From contig CAYRGN010000048.1 in assembly GCA_964423865.1 (NCBI GenBank), positions 1-27,525 of the forward strand: a stretch of 27,525 bases of DNA, written 5' to 3'. This document shows positions 22,437-27,525 of the stretch, in pieces. This stretch comes from Leadbetterella sp964423865. GTDB taxonomy: Bacteria; Bacteroidota; Bacteroidia; Cytophagales; Spirosomataceae. Under the pieces are notes generated by a model, which did no database searches, was not told where the DNA came from, and saw only the letters and a list, made by a program, of their open reading frames with translations. Each line of letters begins with the position of its first letter. Positions within the stretch are counted from its first letter, which is position 1. The position numbers were made by a program, and so were the translations under genes.

Positions 22437-22502
22437 ATTGAGTTCTCCATTTCCGCCAAAGACAACCGGGTTTCCGAAGTGTTGAACAAAAAAGACAGCT
22501 CA
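22437..22502 (+). pseudogene. Diverged fragment of an mnmE gene
   Basis: Bases 22444-22462 (TCTCCATTTCCGCCAAAGA) are identical to 5750-5768 in mnmE and lie in the same reading frame, giving E-F-S-I-S-A-K-D-N-R-V-S-E-V-L against mnmE E-L-S-I-S-A-K-E-T-Q-G-L-E-A-L. The frame then stops at 22503. It appears to be a stray piece of a different mnmE allele carried inside the element, about 200 bases from the right attachment core. Confidence 0.65.
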
Positions 22503-22510
22503 CCTTAAAT

Positions 22511-22567
22511 ATGAACAAGAAGCTTCATAAGCACTTTGGTATTCCGGCAGATGTATTGTTAGCCTAA
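22511..22567 (+). pseudogene. Remnant of a HigA-like antitoxin C-terminus
   Basis: An 18-codon frame reads M-N-K-K-L-H-K-H-F-G-I-P-A-D-V-L-L-A. The G-I-P-A-D-V-L-L ending is typical of HigA-type HTH antitoxins. The rest of the gene is absent. This and the mnmE fragment show that the right end has accumulated scraps from earlier hosts or cargo. Confidence 0.45.
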
Positions 22568-22636
22568 ACCGGTTTGGATTTCCAGGGAAGGGTTTCACTA
22601 TTTCAAATAGATTGAAAAGCTCACTTCAAGACAAAT

Positions 22637-22655
22637 CTGTACCCTATTTGTACCT
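22637..22655. promoter_or_regulatory. Right TGTACC repeat pair (candidate integrase arm sites)
   Basis: CTGTACCC (22637) and TTGTACCT (22648) are 11 bases apart in the same orientation, like the pair at 6171 and 6182. Aligned over 20 bases the two pairs share 15. They lie 38 bases left of the right attachment core. Alternative: promoter-like sequence. Confidence 0.5.
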
Positions 22656-22692
22656 CAAAATTATAACTATCTAATAATCAACACTCGTTACT

Positions 22693-22709
22693 TTTTGTAT
22701 TGGAAAGTA
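22693..22709 (+). other. Right attachment core (attR)
   Basis: This 17-bp sequence is identical to 6031-6047. It is followed by G, giving a TAG stop in the mnmE frame instead of TAA. To its right begins chromosomal DNA with a lipoprotein gene. Confidence 0.88.
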
Positions 22710-22747
22710 GTTAAATTTTCATGTGGGGATAATCGTTAGTGTAATTT

Positions 22748-23617
22748 ATGAGGCATACATACATTTTTTGGACGAAACAAGTACTTTTATTCATGCTGGC
22801 TGCGAGCCTAAGCTCCTGTTTTTCGAATCCGGCACCAGAAGTATACTCGCCGGGCTCAAGAGAGGAAATGACGAAATGGAAAGACGAAGAACATAAGTAT
22901 TTGACATTCTATTCGCCGATTGATTCTTTTTCAATATTCCAGGGCGCTCCACCTCATGCGCAAGTATACCACAAAGAGGGTTCATCACTCGAAGTTTCCT
23001 GGAGTATTAATAACATTCCATACCCAAATTTCCCAGTAATTAAGGAATGGGTTGAAGAGTATAAAATGTGGGATACTTGGCATGTCTCAGTGGGTCCGGG
23101 TGCAATTAAAATCGGAGATAAGCTGAAGGTCGTTGCCAAAATAAATGGAAAGTCGTTCATCAATGAGGCTGAAGCAAAAAGAAATATAATACTTACGGAT
23201 ATCTTTGGAGTTACCTGGGGTATGACAAAAGAAATGGTTAAGGAACGAGAAACACAAAGGAAAAAAATGTTAGCATCCTCCAGATTGGAGATCCATGATA
23301 CGTATCCTAACGAATTGATTTGGGATGGATCCAGTACTTTCAATGAGTTTTTAGCATTTACAAAATATACTTTTACAAATAATATGCTCACCCGGGTCGC
23401 CGAGTACGTACCTATACCCTCATACGACCCCGCCCGTCTGATCCGCACAATAGACCTCCGAGCCCGAAAACTGGGTCTACAAGAGGTTGTCGTGGTTGAT
23501 CAAAACTGGAATCTCCTGAAAGAATATAAATGGAGTAAGGGCAATTTGAATTTCGAGGTAACTTTTATAGACTCTCCAGCCGGCCGCTGCCTGGGAATTG
23601 TGTATACTAAAGGGTGA
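22748..23617 (+). CDS. Predicted lipoprotein, 289 aa
   Basis: The N-terminus has a basic start, a hydrophobic core (V-L-L-F-M-L-A-A-S) and a lipobox L-S-S-C with Cys24, so it should be lipid-anchored by the Lsp pathway after export. The mature part is mixed alpha/beta with a tryptophan-rich middle (K-E-W-V-E-E-Y-K-M-W-D-T-W-H-V-S) and a segment G-V-T-W-G-M-T-K-E-M-V-K-E near residues 158-170, which resembles a repeat type I have seen in small Bacteroidota envelope proteins. No enzymatic motif is visible. It lies directly outside the element and may have been moved by it or predate it. Confidence 0.72.
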   Translation: MRHTYIFWTKQVLLFMLAASLSSCFSNPAPEVYSPGSREEMTKWKDEEHKYLTFYSPIDSFSIFQGAPPHAQVYHKEGSSLEVSWSINNIPYPNFPVIKEWVEEYKMWDTWHVSVGPGAIKIGDKLKVVAKINGKSFINEAEAKRNIILTDIFGVTWGMTKEMVKERETQRKKMLASSRLEIHDTYPNELIWDGSSTFNEFLAFTKYTFTNNMLTRVAEYVPIPSYDPARLIRTIDLRARKLGLQEVVVVDQNWNLLKEYKWSKGNLNFEVTFIDSPAGRCLGIVYTKG

Positions 23618-23659
23618 TATGTTTCTTATGAGTAAGCTCGTATTGTCTTGATATATCCG

Positions 23660-23800
23660 TATACCCTTTCGGGTATAAATCATTCAATAATTTAAAATAT
23701 TATACCCTATCGGGTATGGATCTATTTATAGGTTACAAATTTATACCCTAAAAGGTATAAATTCACAAAATTCTGTTATATTTGTACCCCAAAGGGTATA
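23660..23800. promoter_or_regulatory. Four hipB operators at exact 41-bp spacing
   Basis: Palindromes of the form TATACCC-NNNN-GGGTATA start at 23660, 23701, 23742 and 23783, each 18 bp long. The first is perfect; the others have one to three changes. The steps are 41, 41 and 41 bp, about four helical turns, which puts all four on the same DNA face. The last overlaps the -7 element and ends two bases before the hipB ATG. They are the probable sites of HipB autorepression. Confidence 0.85.
23777..23784 (+). promoter_or_regulatory. -7 element of the hipBST promoter
   Basis: TATATTTG matches TAnnTTTG and overlaps the left edge of the fourth operator at 23783. Binding there would block transcription initiation. 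The leader to the ATG at 23803 is under 20 bases. Confidence 0.65.
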
Positions 23801-23802
23801 AA

Positions 23803-24009
23803 ATGAATACTTCTGTTTCCGAATTCATCAAACAAAAGCGAAAGCAGCTTAAACTTACGCAGCCTGACCTGGCAGCCCGTGCCGGAGTCGGCCTGCGGTT
23901 TGTCAGAGAGCTGGAGCAGGGCAAAGACTCTGTGCGACTGGATAAAGTTAACCAGGTATTGGCCCTGTTTGGAAGTGAAATGGGGGTGGTTAAAAAGTCT
24001 GAGGCATGA
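23803..24009 (+). CDS. hipB: HipB-family antitoxin/repressor
   Basis: This 68-residue XRE-type protein starts N-T-S-V-S-E-F-I-K-Q-K-R-K-Q-L-K-L-T-Q, with D-L-A-A-R-A-G-V-G as the second helix and L-R-F-V-R-E-L-E-Q-G as the recognition region. It ends in the short tail typical of HipB of the y4mF type. It should dimerise and bind the four upstream operators. The ATG at 23803 follows the promoter and operator; an upstream TTG at 23782 would lie inside the operator. It overlaps hipS by four bases (ATGA). Confidence 0.85.
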   Translation: MNTSVSEFIKQKRKQLKLTQPDLAARAGVGLRFVRELEQGKDSVRLDKVNQVLALFGSEMGVVKKSEA

Positions 24010-24329
24010 GACAGGCAAAAATTTACTATAAAGACATTCTTGCAGGCGGCATCGCAGAGGATGATGACGGATATATCTTTCAATATGACAGCAAGTATCT
24101 CGGCACCACAGATCCCAAACCTGTGAGTTTAACGCTGCCAATCAGTACAGAACCTTACAGGAGCAAAGTCCTTTTCCCTTTCTTTGATGGTTTAATTCCG
24201 GAAGGCTGGCTCTTAGATATTGCAATCGCAAACTGGAAGATCAATCCGCGTGATCGCTTCTGTTTATTAATGACCCTGTGCAAAGAGTGCATCGGTTGTG
24301 TATCTGTAATCGCAGAAGACAATGAATAA
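24006..24329 (+). CDS. hipS: HipS, small antitoxin subunit (HipA N-terminal subdomain)
   Basis: The 107-residue product corresponds to the N-terminal subdomain 1 of HipA, encoded separately as in tripartite HipBST systems. Typical features are the N-terminal strands (A-K-I-Y-Y-K-D-I-L-A-G-G-I-A-E), L-T-L-P-I near residues 42-46, and F-D-G-L-I-P-E-G-W-L-L at 60-70. In the characterised E. coli system the tryptophan of this E-G-W-L-L motif inserts into the kinase active site and makes HipS the antitoxin; here it is W68. The gene overlaps hipB by four bases and hipT by eight. Confidence 0.85.
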   Translation: MRQAKIYYKDILAGGIAEDDDGYIFQYDSKYLGTTDPKPVSLTLPISTEPYRSKVLFPFFDGLIPEGWLLDIAIANWKINPRDRFCLLMTLCKECIGCVSVIAEDNE

Positions 24330-25260
24330 GTGTTTGTATTGTTATCAGAGCCTGAAGAATGAAGAAACAGGCTTCCACATAGGGTGTTCCCGGAAAATGT
24401 TCGGCACCAATACGCCCCCTGTTATCCACTTCAGCTTAAAAGATCTGGAGGAACTTGCCAAACAAACCGTGATCAAGAGCGTAGCCGTTCCCGGAGTTCA
24501 GCCAAAATTATCATTGGATCTGGAAAAAGAAAAGGGGACATCAAGATTAACGATTGTTGGCCTGCACGGCGATTATATTTTAAAACCACCCTCATCCCTG
24601 TACGCAGAATTACCGGAAAATGAAGACCTCACGATGTTTATGGCTGAGCTGGTCGGCTTGAAAGTGAGTGAGCATTCCTTAATTCGCTTAAATTCGGGAG
24701 AAATCGCTTATCTGACCAAGCGCTTTGATCGCGAAAAGGGTAAAAAGATTGCGGTGGAAGATCTGTGCCAACTGACCGAAACGCTTACCGAGCATAAGTA
24801 TCGGGGATCTATTGAAAAGATAGGAAAAGCAGTCCGGCAATTTACCTCGAATAAAGGTTTCGAGAGCCAGCGCTTATTTGAACTGGTGCTATTCAGCTAC
24901 CTGACCGGAAATGCCGATATGCATCTGAAAAACTTTTCACTAATCGAAAACCATTCCGCAGAATATGAACTTTCTCCAGCCTATGACCTACTAAATACAG
25001 CTTTGGTGATTACGGATGATCCGGAAGAATCTGCTTTAACCATCAATGGAAAAAGAAACAAGCTGAAAAGATCAGATTTCGACGTACTGGCCACTTCTCT
25101 GCATATTACTGAATTGCCACTACGATCCATTTATGACCGATTCAGTAAAGTCTATCGCAAATGGCAGGAGGTTATTCAACTCAGTTTCTTATCTCGCCAA
25201 ATGCAGAAAGACTATATTGCATTAATCAGTAAGAGAATGGAGAATTTATTTTCCTCATAA
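24322..25260 (+). CDS. hipT: HipT serine/threonine kinase toxin
   Basis: The 312-residue product is the kinase part of the HipA family. By analogy it would phosphorylate a translation-related target; the E. coli HipT substrate is tryptophanyl-tRNA synthetase, but HipA-family members differ. Visible features: an N-terminal cysteine cluster (C-L-Y-C...G-C-S-R-K-M-F-G), the Gly-rich loop P-G-V-Q-P-K-L-S near residues 57-64, D-Y-I-L-K-P-P with the ATP-binding lysine K88, the catalytic segment G-N-A-D-M-H-L-K-N-F, and S-P-A-Y-D-L-L-N-T with the metal-binding aspartate. The position just before the Gly-rich loop reads A-V-P rather than the serine-containing motif used for autophosphorylation in E. 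coli HipT. The kinase core is intact. Confidence 0.87.
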   Translation: MNKCLYCYQSLKNEETGFHIGCSRKMFGTNTPPVIHFSLKDLEELAKQTVIKSVAVPGVQPKLSLDLEKEKGTSRLTIVGLHGDYILKPPSSLYAELPENEDLTMFMAELVGLKVSEHSLIRLNSGEIAYLTKRFDREKGKKIAVEDLCQLTETLTEHKYRGSIEKIGKAVRQFTSNKGFESQRLFELVLFSYLTGNADMHLKNFSLIENHSAEYELSPAYDLLNTALVITDDPEESALTINGKRNKLKRSDFDVLATSLHITELPLRSIYDRFSKVYRKWQEVIQLSFLSRQMQKDYIALISKRMENLFSS

Positions 25261-25339
25261 CTGTACTTGAGGAACCCTGGGAGCGAAGCGACAGATGGCT
25301 CGCTTTGGTTATCTGATTTAATGACAGGAATTCATCATC

Positions 25340-25410
25340 CTTCACTTCTTCATGTTTAAATCCTAAGTTTAAAGTCCGGAAGTACAAATTTTAAACATGA
25401 AGGAATGAAG
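25340..25410. repeat. Imperfect inverted repeat (21-bp arms)
   Basis: Arms at 25340-25360 and 25390-25410 match at 19 of 21 positions as reverse complements, around a 29-base loop. The inner perfect part is TTCATGTTTAAA. A smaller inverted pair (AAGCGA/TCGCTT) lies near 25286-25308. They sit between hipT and the decayed genes and may be a small non-autonomous repeat; copy number elsewhere would show this. Confidence 0.7.
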
Positions 25411-25444
25411 AGAAATGAAGTTATATAGGATTCATTATCATTAA

Positions 25445-25567
25445 TCCCCTGGCAGATACGGGTATGATAAAAGAACAAAAGCCCTGAACCATCTGGAAGC
25501 TATTACCGTGCTGGCCATTGATTACAAGAAGAAGCACAGGGTGGCTCAGAAGCAAAGTATAATCTGA
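25445..25567 (+). pseudogene. Gene fragment of unknown family
   Basis: A 40-codon open frame encodes a natural-looking helical segment (K-A-L-N-H-L-E-A-I-T-V-L-A-I-D-Y-K-K-K-H) with no start codon and a stop at 25565. It immediately precedes, and overlaps in another frame, the decayed DUF4160 gene. I cannot name its parent family. Confidence 0.35.
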
Positions 25568-25695
25568 TTCCCAAAATCCGGTTAATAAAGAATCTGGGGT
25601 TTAAAAAATCTGAACTGAAAATAATAGAAGCCGTAATATAGGAAAACCAGGAAGTCATCATAGAGCGTTGGACAGACTTTTTTTATAACAAGTAA
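25549..25695 (+). pseudogene. Decayed DUF4160 gene
   Basis: The frame reads I-R-L-I-K-N-L-G-F-K-K-S-E-L-K-I-I-E-A-V-I, a TAG stop, then E-N-Q-E-V-I-I-E-R-W-T-D-F-F. This matches the C-terminal half of DUF4160 proteins as I know them, with an in-frame nonsense codon where the family has Glu or a similar residue, and without the N-terminal half. DUF4160 genes normally sit ahead of a DUF2442 gene, as here, and the pair is a suspected toxin-antitoxin module. Confidence 0.6.
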
Positions 25696-25697
25696 TT

Positions 25698-25853
25698 ATG
25701 GTACTTACAGATATTAATAAAGTGTGGCTTACCGATGAAGCCGTACACATAGAAACCAAAGATGGCAAAACAGGTACAGAATACTTTGCCGACTATCCGA
25801 GTCTGAAAAATGCTACTCAAAAGCAACGGGAAAACTATGAGGGTAGCGATTGA
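25698..25853 (+). pseudogene. C-terminally truncated DUF2442 gene
   Basis: The frame begins V-L-T-D-I-N-K-V-W-L-T-D-E-A-V-H-I-E-T-K and continues to Q-K-Q-R-E-N-Y, which matches the N-terminal two-thirds of DUF2442 proteins. The usual C-terminal segment that follows N-Y is missing. Instead, the DNA switches inside AAAACTAT into the 3' end of a tape-measure gene, and the frame stops after E-G-S-D. The junction is therefore a deletion or recombination breakpoint. Confidence 0.72.
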
Positions 25854-25943
25854 AGGAATACGGGAACAAGGCGTGAAAATGCTTTAAACTTTTTATGTTG
25901 TATTAGCGAATCATAAAGAGCCGGGCGATTGTCCGGCCTCTTT
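25831..25943 (+). pseudogene. 3' remnant of a second tape-measure gene with its terminator
   Basis: These 113 bases match 17577-17689 at 97 positions (about 86%) without gaps. The coding part gives M-R-V-A-I-E-G-I-R-E-Q-G-V-K-M-L against M-R-V-A-I-E-G-I-Q-E-R-G-V-K-M-L at the end of the intact protein. Several of the base differences are silent, and the terminator hairpin is kept by a compensating change. It shows that a related, not identical, element once lay here. Confidence 0.88.
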
Positions 25944-26081
25944 ATGTACCAATTAAACAAAAAGTCATTTTTTTGCGTTATAATTGTAACACGTTAATAT
26001 CACAGTAATACCCTTTGCCCGCTTCTTCCGCCCGACACAGTATACTTTATGAATTAACAATCATTTTGGCAATTTACGACA

Positions 26082-26540
26082 ATGGCAACGCTTCAAATAG
26101 AAATTCAGGAGGCACTAAAAGAGGTTAAAGACTTATCCTATCGTGAAAAAACACATTATTTTGACGAGGAGAGGGTAAATAGGCTGTTAGATAGTATACT
26201 GGACTTCAAGAAAAGCCTGAACAATACCACTAGCGAAGTCAATCAGCTTATTGAAGCCTTTGAAGGGCTTACCTGGGCTGGTAAACCTAATGAAGATCAT
26301 TTAAAGAAAATTATCGAACTGATAGCTTTAACCAGGGATCTTCACAGAACACTAATTAAAAGGTATGCCCTATTTAATAGCGCCCTTAAACCAAGAGGGA
26401 TTGCCGTTAATGAGTTGAAGACCTTTAAAGGGGCTATAGATGATTTAATTGAGGTGACCGATGATATCGAAGACGTATATTTTGTATTTCCCAATATGCC
26501 CGAATTTGTGGAAACCACACAAAGCCTTTCATTGACCTAA
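26082..26540 (+). CDS. Helical protein, possible antitoxin of a coupled pair
   Basis: The 152-residue product is predicted almost entirely helical and acidic (A-L-K-E-V-K-D-L-S-Y-R-E-K, then L-L-D-S-I-L-D-F-K-K-S-L). It shows no known domain to me. The stop and the next start share one base (TAATG), so the two genes are translationally coupled. With the downstream protein resembling a RelE-like toxin, this gene would be the partner or antitoxin. No HTH is evident, so it may not bind DNA. Function is inferred from pairing only. Confidence 0.6.
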   Translation: MATLQIEIQEALKEVKDLSYREKTHYFDEERVNRLLDSILDFKKSLNNTTSEVNQLIEAFEGLTWAGKPNEDHLKKIIELIALTRDLHRTLIKRYALFNSALKPRGIAVNELKTFKGAIDDLIEVTDDIEDVYFVFPNMPEFVETTQSLSLT

Positions 26541-26953
26541 TGGATATTTACAGCCTCGAGGACTTTAAAGTCGAGTTTGAAAAGCTAATACGAAAGAACT
26601 CTTACAAGTCGCTGGAATCAGAGTTATTTGATTGTTTCTTTGACAAAGAAATTGGCGAGTTGTGTAATGGCACTAACTTAAATAACAATAACTCGACTCC
26701 TTATATCAAAAAACGAATTTCCGGAAGGGGTGGTTTTAGATGCTACTACTTAGCTGTCATAAAGGATAACTCAATTTATTTAATGTACATTCACCCTAAG
26801 ACCGGGCCTTACGGAACCACCAATATAAAACCAGAATATAAATCTGAATTGTACAAAAAAGTACATACGTGTATCAAAAACGGAGACTTATATAAAGTGG
26901 GATTCGATCCGGCTCATAGGAAAATAAGTTTCCAACCCTCACCCTTGCAGTAG
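26540..26953 (+). CDS. Putative RelE-like toxin of a coupled pair
   Basis: The 137-residue basic protein has a central strand-turn pattern, G-R-G-G-F-R-C-Y-Y-L-A-V-I-K-D-N-S-I-Y-L then M-Y-I-H-P-K-T-G-P-Y-G, which resembles RelE/HigB-type toxins, where a strand with R-x-Y-Y is followed by a hydrophobic strand and a lysine-containing loop. The similarity is by eye and moderate. It ends 15 bases into the convergent HD-domain gene. If it is a toxin, its target would be mRNA on the ribosome, but no catalytic residues can be assigned with confidence. Confidence 0.5.
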   Translation: MDIYSLEDFKVEFEKLIRKNSYKSLESELFDCFFDKEIGELCNGTNLNNNNSTPYIKKRISGRGGFRCYYLAVIKDNSIYLMYIHPKTGPYGTTNIKPEYKSELYKKVHTCIKNGDLYKVGFDPAHRKISFQPSPLQ

Positions 26954-27350
26954 TTTGTAAGCTGTATGGTATTTTTTCAACCTTTGCAGGTCTTCGTTTG
27001 TGACCTCTGAAAGCCTTGTTAAGTCCATATTGTCTTTAATATCGGCTATCTTAACCGTAATGGCTACCGGATTCGTTTTTACCCGATCAATAAAATCAGA
27101 ATAAGGCTCATTTTCTCTTTTTGTAAGACACTTTAAAGCGTCGATAACTTCTTTTGAATAACCCAGCTCGTTTAACTTTTCGAAAGTGTATTCCGTGTCT
27201 TCTACAAGATCATGCAGTACTGCGACTATTTTCGATGTTTCTGATTCTACGCTAGCCATCACCCGGAACAAATGGTTGACCAGCTTTATCAACCTGTTCC
27301 CTGTGTGCTGTCATTGCTAAATTAATAGCATCTTGTAATGTTTTATTCAA
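26939..27350 (-). pseudogene. HD-domain phosphohydrolase gene with N-terminal frameshift
   Basis: The frame from 27292 to 26939 contains the HD motif V-A-V-L-H-D-L-V-E-D-T-E-Y-T and downstream helices like those of SpoT/RelA-type HD hydrolases and small alarmone hydrolases. Its first residues do not fit, whereas another frame from a TTG at 27350 encodes the missing start: L-Q-D-A-I-N-L-A-M-T-A-H-R-E-Q-V-D-K-A-G-Q-P-F-V. The two parts meet near 27265-27275, where the family would read P-F-(I/V)-x-H-P-x-R-V-M. A few bases, including the first histidine codon of the metal site, seem to be lost. It is probably inactive; an assembly or sequencing error is possible. Confidence 0.65.
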
Positions 27351-27525
27351 ATTGAAAAGTACGATCGAAATTCTTTGGTCTTTCTTACTACTGATGATTT
27401 TGGCACCTTATTATCTCTTGTTGAAAAATCAAAATCTTCAATGTAAAATTTACTATAATGAAAAAACTACTATCAATGCCATTTAGTTAAGGGAAAATAT
27501 ATTGATTTTAAGTAGGTTATGAACT
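27351..27525. other. AT-rich right edge of the window
   Basis: No supported gene is visible in the last 175 bases. The sequence is AT-rich and ends without a clear promoter or terminator. It may belong to the upstream region of the frameshifted HD gene. Confidence 0.5.

Larger units (their letters stand above)
6031..22709 (+). mobile_element. Integrated phage-like element in the mnmE 3' end (~16.7 kb)
   Basis: A perfect 17-bp direct repeat bounds the element, and a tyrosine integrase gene lies near the left end. Contents in order: zinc-ribbon/HTH protein, integrase, unknown 335-aa protein, HTH proteins, DnaD-like protein, primase-helicase, four small genes, tape-measure-like protein, Panacea toxin-antitoxin pair, divergent regulator switch, early-type operon, XRE regulator, then a gene-free hairpin and repeat region. 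Terminase, portal, major capsid, head-tail connector, tail sheath or tube, and lysis genes were looked for and not recognised. It could be a phage satellite, a reduced prophage or another replicative island; the sequence alone does not decide. Confidence 0.88.

Noticed and set aside
22397..22441. Short frame M-A-K-N-Y-R-D-W-A-A-R-S-M-D
   Set aside because: It has only 14 codons, overlaps the mnmE fragment in another frame and has no recognisable family, so it is not listed as a gene.
25261..25310. Terminator after hipT
   Set aside because: The AAGCGA/TCGCTT inverted pair has a short stem and no following T-run, so it is not called a terminator.
27341..27361. Degenerate third attachment core (ATTGAAAAGTA)
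   Set aside because: It matches the 17-bp core only at its right half with a mismatch, lacks the F-C-I-G-K coding context, and such AT-rich matches are expected by chance.

Overview
The window looks like a chromosomal segment from a member of the Bacteroidota. Promoter-like elements fit that phylum's consensus (TAnnTTTG near -7, sometimes TTTG about 25 bases upstream), strong Shine-Dalgarno sites are scarce, and the gene families (UMF1 transporter, hipBST, DUF4160/DUF2442 pair) are common there. I cannot place genus or family.

Layout. (1) 1-6048 is ordinary host chromosome: an MHS-type transporter, a UMF1-type transporter, a GT-B glycosyltransferase and the tRNA-modification GTPase gene mnmE. 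(2) 6031-22709 is an integrated element of about 16.7 kb. Both ends carry the same 17-bp core, which is the last five codons of mnmE (F-C-I-G-K) plus the first bases of the stop, so mnmE stays intact. The element encodes a zinc-ribbon/HTH protein, a tyrosine integrase, HTH proteins, a DnaD-like replication protein, a TOPRIM primase-helicase, several small genes and one 1266-aa phage tape-measure-like protein. It has no recognisable terminase, portal, capsid or other tail gene. Behind the tape measure lie a minus-strand Panacea (DUF4065) toxin-antitoxin pair, a divergent repressor-type switch with repeated GTTTAAT sites, a short operon that includes a degenerate S24-fold protein, and an XRE regulator. 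The right end is about 1.1 kb without an intact gene. It holds a run of perfect or near-perfect hairpins, then a four-unit array in which a 10-bp word with a unit-specific tetramer is doubled inside a conserved frame. (3) 22710-27525 is an accessory tract: a lipoprotein, a complete hipB-hipS-hipT system behind four operators spaced exactly 41 bp apart, decayed DUF4160/DUF2442 genes fused to the 3' end of a second tape-measure gene, a probable toxin-antitoxin-like pair, and a frameshifted HD-domain gene.

How it fits together. The integrase probably recombines at the mnmE 3' end, with paired 11-bp-pitch TTGTACC motifs near both ends as candidate arm sites. The replication genes and the hairpin/repeat region suggest autonomous replication after excision. 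A replication and integration module with a single tape-measure gene resembles a phage satellite or reduced prophage. The remnant of a second, 86%-identical tape-measure 3' end just outside the element suggests the gene is a recurrent part of this element family rather than a leftover. The strongest candidates for something undescribed are the nested variable-word repeat array and the solitary tape-measure gene.
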